A stretch of DNA of 28,933 nucleotides from RFTU01 sp046094505 (GCA_046094505.1 JBJTHN010000021.1:1-28933), one strand, 5' to 3'; positions 15,115 to 22,920 are shown, counted from the first letter of the stretch. Made by a program: numbers and translations. Notes: generated by a model not told the origin, from the letters alone.

Positions 15115-16434
15115 TTACTTGGGACGGCGGTCGAAGACGCGCTTGGCCTTGCCCACCTCGGTACGCTTGAGGCTGCCCGGTGCCAAGACCAGCACCCGGG
15201 TGGAGATGCCCACCAAGGTCTTGATGCGGTGGTTGACCCAGCGCGAAACGTCTTCCAACTGCGCCGCCGACAAACCGCCGTGGTGGGGCTGAAGTTCGGT
15301 GTGGACCTCGACCTCATCGAGAATCCCATCGCGGCTCACGTGGATCTCGTACTGGCCCGACAGGTGCTCGTTGGCCAACACGATTTCCTCGATTTGCGTG
15401 GGGAACACATTCACGCCCCGGATGATCAGCATGTCGTCGCTGCGGCCCACGATCTTGCCCATGCGGCGGAACGAGCGGGCCGTAGGCGGCAAGAGGCGCG
15501 TGAGGTCGCGCGTGCGATAGCGGATGATGGGCAAGGCCTCTTTGGTCAGGGAGGTGAACACGAGTTCACCTTCAGAGCCATCGGGCAGCACCTGGCCTGT
15601 TTGCGGGTCGATGATTTCCGGGTAGAAGTGGTCTTCCCACACCACAGGACCATCCTGGGTCTCCACGCACTCGCTGGCCACACCCGGCCCCATGACTTCA
15701 CTGAGTCCATAGATGTCCACCGCCTTGATGTCGGCGTTGCGCTCGATGTCCGCGCGCATGGCCTCTGTCCAGGGCTCGGCACCGAAGATGCCAATCTGCA
15801 AGGACGATTCACGCGGGTCCAACCCCATCTTCTGGAAGTGCTCGATGAGCACCTGCATGTAGCTGGGGGTCACCATGATGACCCTCGGCTTGAAGTCGGT
15901 GATGAGCTGAATCTGCTTTTCCGTTTGCCCGCCACTCATGGGAATGACGGTGCAGCCCAGCCGCTCCACGCCGTAGTGCGCACCCAGGCCGCCGGTGAAC
16001 AGCCCATAGCCGTAGGCCACATGGACGATGTCCCCCGGCCGTGTTCCGGCGGCCCGAATCGAGCGGGCCACAAGGTCGGCCCAATTCGAGATGTCTTGCC
16101 GGGTGTAGCCCACCACGGTGGGCTTGCCGGTGGTGCCCGATGAGGCGTGGATGCGCACCACCTGCTCACGCGGCACGGCGAACAAGCCGAAGGGGTAGTT
16201 CTCGCGCAGGTCTTGCTTGGTGGTGAAGGGAAAGCGGGCCAGATCGGCCAGCGACTGGCAATCTGACGGGTGCACGCCATGCGCATCGAAGGCCTGCTTG
16301 TAGTGCGGCACGTGGTCATAGGCATGCTGCAGCGACCAGCGCAGGCGCTGCAGTTGCAGGGCTGCAATCTCGTCGCGGCTGGCGCGCTCGATCGGGTCCA
16401 GTTCCGAGGGGGCGGGCGGGCGGATGTCCACCAT
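15115..16434 (-). CDS. paaK: Phenylacetate-CoA ligase PaaK
   Basis: This 439-residue AMP-forming ligase makes phenylacetyl-CoA, the entry step and the inducer precursor of the pathway. The ATP loop is HASSGTTGKPTVVGYT (about 97-112), followed by DIYGLSEVMGPGVASEC and the hinge/C-terminal domain RSDDMLIIRGVNVFPTQIE. Length and N-terminus (ELDPIERASRDEI) are typical. Start: the ATG at 16434 has GGGAG upstream and matches the family. An ATG at 16491 touching the paaI stop (TGATG) would add 19 residues and cannot be fully excluded. It is followed after 13 bases by paaA. Confidence 0.96.
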   Translation of the reverse strand: MVDIRPPAPSELDPIERASRDEIAALQLQRLRWSLQHAYDHVPHYKQAFDAHGVHPSDCQSLADLARFPFTTKQDLRENYPFGLFAVPREQVVRIHASSGTTGKPTVVGYTRQDISNWADLVARSIRAAGTRPGDIVHVAYGYGLFTGGLGAHYGVERLGCTVIPMSGGQTEKQIQLITDFKPRVIMVTPSYMQVLIEHFQKMGLDPRESSLQIGIFGAEPWTEAMRADIERNADIKAVDIYGLSEVMGPGVASECVETQDGPVVWEDHFYPEIIDPQTGQVLPDGSEGELVFTSLTKEALPIIRYRTRDLTRLLPPTARSFRRMGKIVGRSDDMLIIRGVNVFPTQIEEIVLANEHLSGQYEIHVSRDGILDEVEVHTELQPHHGGLSAAQLEDVSRWVNHRIKTLVGISTRVLVLAPGSLKRTEVGKAKRVFDRRPK

Positions 16435-16490
16435 GTCTTGAGTCTCCCGAGTGCCTGTGTGTTGTGCAGCGGTCCGTGGTGTGGTGGGCA

Positions 16491-16937
16491 TCAACCCAAC
16501 ACGGGCTTGCCCTTCAAGGTGTAGGACCGCCCACGGAACAGGGCAATGCGCTGCTCGGCTTGGTTGCGAACCTCGACGTCGTAGACGCCCGTGCGGCCGG
16601 TCTTGTTCTGCTCCGAGCAAACGGCCCTGAGCACGTCACCTTCATGGGCCGGTGCCACGATGCTGATGTCAAAGCCCGAGGCCACCGTCACCTCGTTGTA
16701 GGCGTTGCAGGCAAAGGCAAAAGCGCTGTCGGCCAAGGTGGCAATGAAGCCGCCATGGCAGGTGGCATGCCCGTTGAGCATCCACCGCTGCACGGTCATG
16801 GTGGCCACGGCGCTGCCCGGGCCTACGTCGGTGATGTCGATGCCCATGTGGGCGGTGGCATGGTCGCCCTGCAGCATGGCCTCACGCACGCGGGCGGCCA
16901 ACTGCCGAGCCTGGTCTTCGGGGGTGGTGGTGCTCAT
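16491..16937 (-). CDS. paaI: Hydroxyphenylacetyl-CoA thioesterase PaaI
   Basis: This 148-residue hotdog-fold thioesterase contains the PaaI motif HATCHGGFIATLADSAFAFA (57-76), with the expected catalytic aspartate at D70. In the phenylacetate pathway it releases CoA from dead-end hydroxyphenylacetyl-CoA products. Start: the ATG at 16937 (MSTTTPEDQA) lies 23 bases after the paaG stop. The longer open frame overlaps paaG and is not supported. Its stop is one base from an alternative paaK start. Confidence 0.94.
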   Translation of the reverse strand: MSTTTPEDQARQLAARVREAMLQGDHATAHMGIDITDVGPGSAVATMTVQRWMLNGHATCHGGFIATLADSAFAFACNAYNEVTVASGFDISIVAPAHEGDVLRAVCSEQNKTGRTGVYDVEVRNQAEQRIALFRGRSYTLKGKPVLG

Positions 16938-16960
16938 GTGCGCGTGTGAACGAGGGCTGA

Positions 16961-17752
16961 TCAGCGGTCGGTGAACACCGGTGCACGCTTGGCCAAGAAG
17001 GCCGCGATGCCCTCTAGGCTGTCGGGTGCCACCGCCAAGCCCGCTTGCAGCCGGCCTTCTTCGGCCAACGCCGCTTCCAAGCTCAGGCCTTGTGCCGCAT
17101 CCATGGCCAAGCGTGTGGCCACCAGGGCCTTCACCGGCATGGCCGCCAACTGCGCCGCCAAGGCTTGCACGGTGGGCATGAGCTCGGCGTCCGGCACGCA
17201 TTGCCAAATCAAGCCCATGGCCTGGGCCTGGCTGGCGGGCAGCTTGTGGGCCGTGAGCGCCAAGCCCAGCGCCTGGGCACGACCCACCAAGCGCGGCAGC
17301 AACCAGGTACCCCCGCAGTCGGGTACCAGCCCAATCTTGGAAAAGGCCTGCATGAAAGACGCCGACTCGGCCGCCACCACCAGGTCACACCCCAGGGCCA
17401 GATTCGCGCCGGCCCCCGCGGCCACGCCATTGACCGCTGCGATCACCGGCACCGGCATGCGGCTGATCTGCAAAGCCAGGGGCTTGTAGTGTTCGACCAC
17501 CAGGTCACCCACCGGCGGTGCACCGGGCGCCGTTACCTCGGCCAGGTCTTGCCCAGCGCAGAAGGCGCGGCCCGCACCCGTGAGCACCACACAGCGCACG
17601 CTGGGCGTGGCCGCGGCCTGCTCCAGCGCCAAGCGCAGGCTGTGGTGCAGGGGCAGGGTGAAGCAGTTCAGCGCCTTCGGACGGTTCAGGGTGATGGTGC
17701 GCACGGCACCCACATCACCCACCAGGACGGGCACATCAGAGGCATCGGACAT
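16961..17752 (-). CDS. paaG: Ring-1,2-epoxyphenylacetyl-CoA isomerase PaaG
   Basis: This 263-residue crotonase-fold isomerase turns the ring epoxide into oxepin-CoA. Oxyanion-hole segments are FCAGQDLAEV (64-73) and NGVAAGAGANLAL (108-120). The catalytic aspartate is D145 in GLVPDCGGTW, as known for PaaG. Start: the ATG at 17752 (MSDASDVPVL) is chosen because the likely -10 box (17790-17795) overlaps the next upstream ATG at 17791, which would therefore precede the transcript start. No good ribosome binding site precedes 17752. It is the first gene of the leftward paa operon, directly behind the PaaR-type operator. Confidence 0.94.
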   Translation of the reverse strand: MSDASDVPVLVGDVGAVRTITLNRPKALNCFTLPLHHSLRLALEQAAATPSVRCVVLTGAGRAFCAGQDLAEVTAPGAPPVGDLVVEHYKPLALQISRMPVPVIAAVNGVAAGAGANLALGCDLVVAAESASFMQAFSKIGLVPDCGGTWLLPRLVGRAQALGLALTAHKLPASQAQAMGLIWQCVPDAELMPTVQALAAQLAAMPVKALVATRLAMDAAQGLSLEAALAEEGRLQAGLAVAPDSLEGIAAFLAKRAPVFTDR

Positions 17753-17770
17753 GGTCGCTACAGGCCAAGG

Positions 17771-17799
17771 TTGTGGATTCAAGGTCGACATCGTATAGT
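17771..17799 (+). promoter_or_regulatory. Predicted promoter of paaY (rightward)
   Basis: TTGTGG (17771-17776) and TATAGT (17794-17799) are spaced by 17 bases. The -10 matches consensus at five of six positions. The predicted transcript start falls within the palindrome 17802-17815, so a bound repressor would block it directly. Confidence 0.55.
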
Positions 17800-17818
17800 T
17801 TACCGACCGGTCGGTCAA
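17790..17818 (-). promoter_or_regulatory. Predicted promoter of the leftward paa operon (paaG first)
   Basis: On the minus strand TTGACC (17813-17818) and TACGAT (17790-17795) are spaced by 17 bases. The palindromic operator lies between and partly over the -35 box. This arrangement predicts tight repression of the whole leftward operon. Confidence 0.6.
17802..17815. promoter_or_regulatory. Perfect 14-bp palindrome, likely PaaR operator
   Basis: ACCGACCGGTCGGT is exactly self-complementary and lies in the 80-base gap between divergent paaG and paaY, overlapping both predicted promoters. TetR-family repressors bind such short palindromes, and paaR is in the operon. No second full copy was found in the window by eye, so one site probably controls both transcripts. 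Confidence 0.75.
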
Positions 17819-17832
17819 TTAATGGAATTCCC

Positions 17833-18474
17833 ATGCCCTGCTACTCCCTGGACGGCTTGTCCCCCGTGGTGCACCCCAGCGCCTTCATCCACCCCAGTGC
17901 CGAGCTGATCGGCGACGTGTGGGTGGGTGCCAACTGCTACATCGGCCCGCTGGCCAGCCTGCGCGGCGACTTCGGCCGTATCGTGGTGCGTGAAGGCGCC
18001 AATGTGCAGGACACCTGCGTGCTGCACGCCTTCCCCGGCAAGGATTGCGTGGTGGAGGTGGACGGGCACATCGGCCATGGCGCGGTGCTGCATGGCTGCA
18101 CCGTGGGGCGCAATGCCCTGGTGGGCATGAACAGCGTGGTCATGGACGAGGTGGAGATCGGTGAGTCCACCATCGTGGCCGCCGGCGCCTTCGTGCGGGC
18201 GGGCTTGAAAGTGCCGCCGCGCGTGTTGCTGGTGGGCACACCGGCCAAGGTGGTGCGGGAACTGAGCGACGACGAGGTGAAGTGGAAGAGCGAAGGCACC
18301 GGCGTTTACCAGTCCTTGGCGCACCGTTGCCGCACCAGCCTGGTGCCGGTGCAGCCCCTTTCAGCCGATGACGAAAACCGCCGCCGCTACACCGAAGCCG
18401 AGTTACACGCCGGCCGCAGCGGTGCGCAAGGGGGCCTGAAATCGCTGGTGGAGCTCAAAAGAACCAGCTCATGA
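17833..18474 (+). CDS. paaY: Phenylacetate pathway hexapeptide-repeat thioesterase PaaY
   Basis: This 213-residue left-handed beta-helix protein belongs to the gamma-carbonic-anhydrase-like family. Repeats run from about residue 15 to 135 (HPSAFIHPSAELIGDVWVG, GHIGHGAVLHGCTVGRNALV, IGESTIVAAGAFVRAG). PaaY is known to hydrolyse CoA thioesters of shunt products in the pathway. The start at 17833 gives the normal MPCYSLDGL-type N-terminus. It is transcribed away from paaG from the shared operator region. Its 3' end overlaps the convergent TRAP large-subunit gene by 20 bases, leaving no room for a terminator between them. Confidence 0.93.
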   Translation: MPCYSLDGLSPVVHPSAFIHPSAELIGDVWVGANCYIGPLASLRGDFGRIVVREGANVQDTCVLHAFPGKDCVVEVDGHIGHGAVLHGCTVGRNALVGMNSVVMDEVEIGESTIVAAGAFVRAGLKVPPRVLLVGTPAKVVRELSDDEVKWKSEGTGVYQSLAHRCRTSLVPVQPLSADDENRRRYTEAELHAGRSGAQGGLKSLVELKRTSS

Positions 18475-19777
18475 GCCCCAAGGTGAGCGTGGGGAAGAAC
18501 AGCATCAGCGTCAGCCGCACCGCGTCCCAGGCCAGGAAGGGCATCACACCGCGGTAGGTGTCGCGCATGGGCACTTCGCGCGCAATGTTGTTGACCACGT
18601 AGACATTCAGGCCCACGGGCGGCGCCGTCATCCCAATGCCCACCGTCATCAGCACCAGAATGCCGAACCAAATCGCCTTGGCTTCGGGGTTGAGCCCCCA
18701 CAGGTCCAGGCCCATGATGGCCGGGAACAGCACCGGGATGGTCAGCAGCATCATGGACAGTTCGTCCATCACGCAGCCCAGCAGCACATAGAACACCAGC
18801 ACGGCCGCCACGATCACCAGGGGCGAGACCTGCAGGTGGCTGACCCAGTCGGCCAGCCCCGCGGGCATCTGGGTGAGCGCCAGGCTGGCGTTCATCATGT
18901 CGGCGCCCAGGAAGATGAGAAACACCATGGCACTGGTCTCGGCCGTGCCCAAGAAGCTGCGCTTCAAGCCTGAGAAGTCCAACTCGCCCTGCAAGCACCC
19001 CGCCAGCAGCGTGGCCACCGCACCCACGGCAGCCCCCTCGGTGGGCGAAAACACGCCCGTGTAGATGCCGCCAAAGACCAAGCAAAAAATCACCACGATG
19101 GGCCAGATGCCCCACAGCGCGCGCCAGCGTTGGCCCCACGGCAGCGCCGGCAGCGCCGGGGCCAGGTGGGGCTTCAGGCGGCACACGATGCCCACCACCA
19201 CCAGGTAGCCCAGCATGGCCAGAATGCCCGGCACCATGGCCGCAGCGAACAGCTTGCCGATGTTCTGCTCGGTGAGGATGGCGTACACCACCAGTGGAAC
19301 GGAGGGCGGAATCAGGATGCCCAGGGTGCCGCCACTGGCCAGCGTGGCCGTGCTCAGCCCACCGGCGTAACCGTGGGCCTTCATCTGCGGGTAGGCCACC
19401 TGCGTGATGGTGGCCGACGTGGCCACGGCCGATCCACACACCGCCCCAAACGCGCCGGCGGCCAAGACCGAAGCCATGGCCAGGCCCCCACGGATGTGCC
19501 CCACAAAAGCCGCAGCCGCCTGAAACAGCGCGCGGCTCAAACCACCTTGTGTGGCGAACTGGCCCATCAGCAAGAACAGCGGGATCACGCTGAGGTCGTA
19601 CACCGTCAGGCGCGCCACGGCGCTGCCCTTGAGTTGGTTGAGCAAGGCGGTGTCGTTGGTCAGCGCCCAGTAACCCAGGGCCCCCGGAATGAACATGGCC
19701 GCCGCAATGGGCACACGCACCGCCATCAGCAGCAGCATGCCGGCGAACATGATCAGCCCCAGGGTGGTCGGGCTCAT
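18455..19777 (-). CDS. TRAP transporter large permease subunit (DctM type)
   Basis: This 440-residue integral membrane protein of the DctM family begins MSPTTLGLIMFAGMLLLMAV and carries many hydrophobic segments. It also has family stretches such as IPPSVPLVVYAILTEQNIGK, FSPTEGAAVGAV and TAPPVGLNVYVVNNIA. It is the sodium-driven transport channel of a tripartite TRAP system for an organic acid. The start overlaps the small-subunit stop (ATGA). Its 3' end overlaps paaY on the other strand. The neighbouring paa and pca genes suggest an aromatic or related carboxylate, but the substrate cannot be read from the permease. Confidence 0.95.
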   Translation of the reverse strand: MSPTTLGLIMFAGMLLLMAVRVPIAAAMFIPGALGYWALTNDTALLNQLKGSAVARLTVYDLSVIPLFLLMGQFATQGGLSRALFQAAAAFVGHIRGGLAMASVLAAGAFGAVCGSAVATSATITQVAYPQMKAHGYAGGLSTATLASGGTLGILIPPSVPLVVYAILTEQNIGKLFAAAMVPGILAMLGYLVVVGIVCRLKPHLAPALPALPWGQRWRALWGIWPIVVIFCLVFGGIYTGVFSPTEGAAVGAVATLLAGCLQGELDFSGLKRSFLGTAETSAMVFLIFLGADMMNASLALTQMPAGLADWVSHLQVSPLVIVAAVLVFYVLLGCVMDELSMMLLTIPVLFPAIMGLDLWGLNPEAKAIWFGILVLMTVGIGMTAPPVGLNVYVVNNIAREVPMRDTYRGVMPFLAWDAVRLTLMLFFPTLTLGLMSWFF

Positions 19778-20325
19778 GCGGTGTGCTCGCCGGCCGGGTC
19801 CAGCGCGGTCAGGGGGTGTGCGGGCTGCTCGTTCGGCCCATGGTGGCGCTGCCCCACAAAGCCCAGCAACAGCAGCCCCGCTTGCCACAGGGCCAGCACC
19901 GCACTGAGCAACAGGCCCGGCACCAAACCCGCATACGCCCACCACATGGGCAGCCCCAGGATCATGGTGGTCTCAAAGGCTGCGTGCACCGACTGCGCGC
20001 CCACGGCTGAACGCCAGGCCAAGAGCAGGTACATGGTGGCAATCAAGCTGCAGCCCATGGCGTCGAGCAGCCACTGATGGGGCCGGCGCAGGCGCTGGGT
20101 GAAGAAGTCGACGATGATGTGGCCGCGCTTGAGTTGGCACCAGGGCAGGCACAGCGAAATGCACAGCGCAATGCCCACCTGCGTGAGCTCCACGTCACCG
20201 AAGATGGGGCGCGAAAACCAGGCGCGCCCCAACACGCTGACGAAGGTCATCACACCCACCAGCAGCCCCACGGCGGCGCCCAGCAGGGCAAACCAGGCGG
20301 CGGCCGTTCGAAGGAATCGATGCAT
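19774..20325 (-). CDS. TRAP transporter small permease subunit (DctQ type)
   Basis: This 183-residue protein has four hydrophobic segments (about 8-34, 48-66, 86-104, 126-152) and the family-typical motif LKRGHIIVDFFTQRL at about 66-80. The C-terminal 30 residues are hydrophilic and variable. It partners with the DctM-type subunit, whose start overlaps its stop. No ribosome binding site is obvious before the ATG at 20325, and a strong hairpin precedes it, so its expression may be lower than that of the binding protein. Confidence 0.93.
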   Translation of the reverse strand: MHRFLRTAAAWFALLGAAVGLLVGVMTFVSVLGRAWFSRPIFGDVELTQVGIALCISLCLPWCQLKRGHIIVDFFTQRLRRPHQWLLDAMGCSLIATMYLLLAWRSAVGAQSVHAAFETTMILGLPMWWAYAGLVPGLLLSAVLALWQAGLLLLGFVGQRHHGPNEQPAHPLTALDPAGEHTA

Positions 20326-20336
20326 GCCAGTGGGCG

Positions 20337-20360
20337 GGCCGCCGCTTCAGCGCGGCGGCC
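20337..20360 (-). terminator. GC hairpin between TRAP binding-protein and small-subunit genes
   Basis: A perfect nine-base inverted repeat (GGCCGCCGC / GCGGCGGCC) with a six-base loop lies 15 bases after the dctP-type stop and 11 bases before the dctQ-type start. There is no T-run. It probably stabilises or partly terminates the upstream mRNA so that more binding protein than permease is made. This function is inference. Confidence 0.5.
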
Positions 20361-20375
20361 GCTCGGGCGTGTGGC

Positions 20376-21407
20376 TTACTTGCGGAAACGGCTCAGCAGT
20401 TCGCGCGCCTCGGCCAACAGGGCCTTGCCGTTGGCGCCGCGCTTGTCCATGTCGGCCACCCAATCGTCGAACAGGGGTGCGGAGGCCTTGACCCAGTTGT
20501 CCAACTCCGAGCCCGGAATCGTGTAGAAGGTGTTGCCGCGGTCTTGCGCTGCCTTGCGCCCAGCGGCTTGGCTGTTGTCCCAGATCTTGCCAATCTGCTG
20601 CGAAAGCGCAGCGCCGCTGTTGTTGTCGATCACCTTCTTCAGGTCCGCCGGCAGGCTGTCGTACTTGGCTTGGTTCATCGCAAACACGAACACCGCGCTG
20701 TACAGGGCTGGGCGTGCAGGGTCGGTCTCGCTGTGGAACTTCACCATCTCGTGCAGCTTCAGTGAAGGCATCACCTCCCAGGGCAGCAAGAAGCCGTCGA
20801 TGGTGCCCTTGCTCACCGCATCCGGAATGGCCGGCAGCGGCATGCCCACGGGCGTGGCACCCAAGGAGGCCAAGAGCTTGTTGGTTTGGCGCGTGGGCGC
20901 GCGCATCTTCATGCCCTTGAAGTCCGCCAGGGTTCGAACCTGTTTGCCGTTGGTGTGCACATAGCCTTCGTCGTGCACCCAGGTGGCCAAGAGCTTGGTG
21001 CCGGGAAACTCCTTGGTGGAGTGCTTGTTCATGTAGACCCAGGTGGCCTGCGCGCCCACCTCGGCCGAATTGCACAGGAAGGGCAGCTCAAACACCTCGG
21101 TGCTGGGGAAACGCCCTGCGGTGTAGCCCGGCAGCGTGATGACCACATCGTCTACGCCGTCCTTGACGCGGTCGACCAGCTGCGCCGGGGTGCCCCCACC
21201 GCTCATGGCCGGCAGAATTTGGCACTTCAGGCGGTTGTTGGATTCCTTGGCAATCTTTTCGCACCACGGGCCAATCACGTTGACCGAGGCCATGGCCTGT
21301 GGGTTCCAGATGTGGTGGAACTTCAGGGTCACCTCCTGGGCCTGCACGTGTGCCATGCCCAAGGCCAGAGCCGCGGCTGCGGCCAGCTTCATCTTCAACT
21401 GCTTCAT
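20376..21407 (-). CDS. TRAP transporter substrate-binding protein (DctP type)
   Basis: This 343-residue periplasmic protein has a signal peptide at residues 1-23 (KMKLAAAAALALGMAHVQA) before QEVTLKFHHIWNP. The mature part carries the DctP pattern, including GGGTPAQLVDRVKDGVDDVV and the ligand-binding arginine region KMRAPTRQTNKLLASLGATP. GGAG lies eight bases before the ATG. It is the first gene of the TRAP operon, followed by a hairpin and the two membrane subunits. It probably binds a carboxylate. Location between phenylacetate and protocatechuate genes hints at an aromatic acid, which is inference. Confidence 0.94.
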   Translation of the reverse strand: MKQLKMKLAAAAALALGMAHVQAQEVTLKFHHIWNPQAMASVNVIGPWCEKIAKESNNRLKCQILPAMSGGGTPAQLVDRVKDGVDDVVITLPGYTAGRFPSTEVFELPFLCNSAEVGAQATWVYMNKHSTKEFPGTKLLATWVHDEGYVHTNGKQVRTLADFKGMKMRAPTRQTNKLLASLGATPVGMPLPAIPDAVSKGTIDGFLLPWEVMPSLKLHEMVKFHSETDPARPALYSAVFVFAMNQAKYDSLPADLKKVIDNNSGAALSQQIGKIWDNSQAAGRKAAQDRGNTFYTIPGSELDNWVKASAPLFDDWVADMDKRGANGKALLAEARELLSRFRK

Positions 21408-21472
21408 GTGGGTCTCCAGTTCTTGCTGTTTGAATGTGGGCCGCTCCAGGCGGACCTGGGTGTGCAGCCGGG

Positions 21473-22603
21473 TCAGCCCCAGACTTCCTGCGCGGTTTCC
21501 ACCACCAAGCGCAGCTTGCTGCGCTGGTCTTCCACGGCAATGTTATTACCGTGCACGGTGCTGGAAAAGCCGCACTGCGGGCTCAAGCACAGCTGATCCA
21601 AGGGCGCGTACTTCCCCGCTTCATCGATGCGGCGCTTGAGGGTGTCTTTGCTCTCCAGCTGCCCGAACTTGGTGGTCACCAAGCCCAGCACCACCAGCTT
21701 GCCCTTGCCCAGGAAGCGCAAGGGGCGGAAGTCGCCCGAGCGGTCGTCGTCGTATTCCAGGAAGAAGGCATCCAGCCGCATCTCGGACAAGAGCGCCTCG
21801 GCCACGGGCTCGTAGTTGCCCGAAGCGGCATGGGTGCTCTTGAAGTTGCCCCGGCACAGGTGCATGGCCAAGGTCATGCCCGCGGGCTTGCGGTCCACCA
21901 CCTTGTTGATGAACTGCGCATAGCGGTGGGGCAGCTCATTGGGGTCGTCGCCGCGTTGGCGCGCCGCCTCGCGCATCTTCTCGTCGCACAGGTAGGCCAG
22001 GTTGGTGTCGTCCATCTGCACATAGCGGCAGCCTACGGCGTGCAGGCTGTGCAGTTCGTCGGCATAGGCCTGCGCCACGTCGTCGTAGAAGGCCGGGTCA
22101 AGTTCGGGGTAGGCCTCGCGTGAAATGCCGGCACGCCCGCCCCGGAAGTGAAGCATGGTGGGCGATGGAATGGTGACCTTGGGCATCAAGGCTGGATCGC
22201 CCGTGGCTTGCACCTGCTGCTGCAGGTACACGAAGTCCGCCCGCTGGATGTCGCGCACATGGCGCACCCGGTCGGTCACGCGAATCACGGGCGGCGCCAA
22301 CTCCTCGGTGCCGTCGGCCCGCCGAACGGTCACCGGAATGTCGGTCTTGACGCCGCCGAGCTGCTCCAGGAAGTCGATGTGGAAATAGGTGCGGCGAAAC
22401 TCGCCGTCGGTGATGCTTTGCAGCCCCACGCTGCGCTGGAACGCCACGATTTCGGCGATGGCGCGGTCTTCAACGGCGCGCAGTTGTTCGGTCGTGATGG
22501 CTTTGCGCTGGAAGAAGGCTTCTCGGGCCTCCAAGAGGTAGGCCGGACGCAGGAAGCTGCCGACATGGTCGGCACGAAACGGTGGGGCAGTACGCAGGGT
22601 CAA
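21473..22603 (-). CDS. MetE C-terminal-domain-like methyltransferase (stand-alone, YxjG/core-MetE group)
   Basis: This 376-residue TIM barrel of the cobalamin-independent methionine synthase family has only the catalytic half. The expected zinc ligands are H248 and C250 (MHLCRGNF), E283 (FFLEYDDDR) and C344 (LSPQCGFSS). The N-terminus FRADHVGSFLRP is typical of short bacterial paralogs. Relatives include core-MetE methionine synthases and epoxyalkane:coenzyme M transferases, so the methyl (or alkyl) donor and thiol acceptor are unknown. The start is a TTG at 22603 with GGAG eight bases before it. An in-frame stop lies just upstream and no ATG fits. It ends 65 bases before the TRAP binding protein, same strand, so it may be co-transcribed with the transporter. 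Confidence 0.85.
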   Translation of the reverse strand: MTLRTAPPFRADHVGSFLRPAYLLEAREAFFQRKAITTEQLRAVEDRAIAEIVAFQRSVGLQSITDGEFRRTYFHIDFLEQLGGVKTDIPVTVRRADGTEELAPPVIRVTDRVRHVRDIQRADFVYLQQQVQATGDPALMPKVTIPSPTMLHFRGGRAGISREAYPELDPAFYDDVAQAYADELHSLHAVGCRYVQMDDTNLAYLCDEKMREAARQRGDDPNELPHRYAQFINKVVDRKPAGMTLAMHLCRGNFKSTHAASGNYEPVAEALLSEMRLDAFFLEYDDDRSGDFRPLRFLGKGKLVVLGLVTTKFGQLESKDTLKRRIDEAGKYAPLDQLCLSPQCGFSSTVHGNNIAVEDQRSKLRLVVETAQEVWG

Positions 22604-22760
22604 GCAATCACTCCGAATTCACAACGCTGGGCAGGCGCCATGGCCATAGGCCGGCTGACCGCAGCGCCAATCAAGGGCGGAGGATAGGCCAAGGCAGGCC
22701 CAAGAGCAGTAAGGGCAATCACTCAAGCCGCGCAGGCCCTGGCGATTGCAGGGGCTGGCG
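22604..22760. other. Gap upstream of the MetE-like gene, with a repeated 10-mer
   Basis: No gene is supported here. GCAATCACTC occurs twice (22604-22613 and 22715-22724). The copy nearer the gene includes its ribosome binding site. I could not find a convincing promoter or riboswitch-like fold by eye. Confidence 0.3.
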
Positions 22761-22920
22761 CTACTCCGGCATGCGCCAGTCCAGATGGCGCAGGAGCCTT
22801 CGCCGCTCGGTCGCGCTCATGCCGGCCAGGTAGTTCAAGCGCCAACAGGCGCGCGGTGGCGATGGGCGGCTCGTGCACGCCGGTCTCGTATCGGCTGATG
22901 CGGGCGCTGCTGGTGTAGCG
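22761..22920 (-). pseudogene. Frameshifted, 5'-truncated remnant of an XRE-family helix-turn-helix regulator
   Basis: On the minus strand, bases 22920-22840 read RYTSSARISRYETGV, then HEPPIATARLLA. This is the second half of an XRE-type helix-turn-helix (the I-S-R-Y-E-x-G motif). The frame then shifts by one base at about 22839 and continues LNYLAGMSATERRRLLRHLD, ending in TAG at 22763-22761. The first half of the DNA-binding domain is missing, and the upstream sequence is the end of the pcaC-pcaD fusion gene. It therefore looks like a decayed fragment left by a deletion or rearrangement. No full-length frame or start codon exists. Confidence 0.6.

Noticed and set aside
15102..15329. N-terminal extension of PaaA
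   Set aside because: The extra 76 residues overlap paaK in another frame and have no family similarity; a good ribosome binding site precedes 15101.
16938..17207. N-terminal extension of PaaI
   Set aside because: It lies over paaG and reads as low-complexity shadow sequence.
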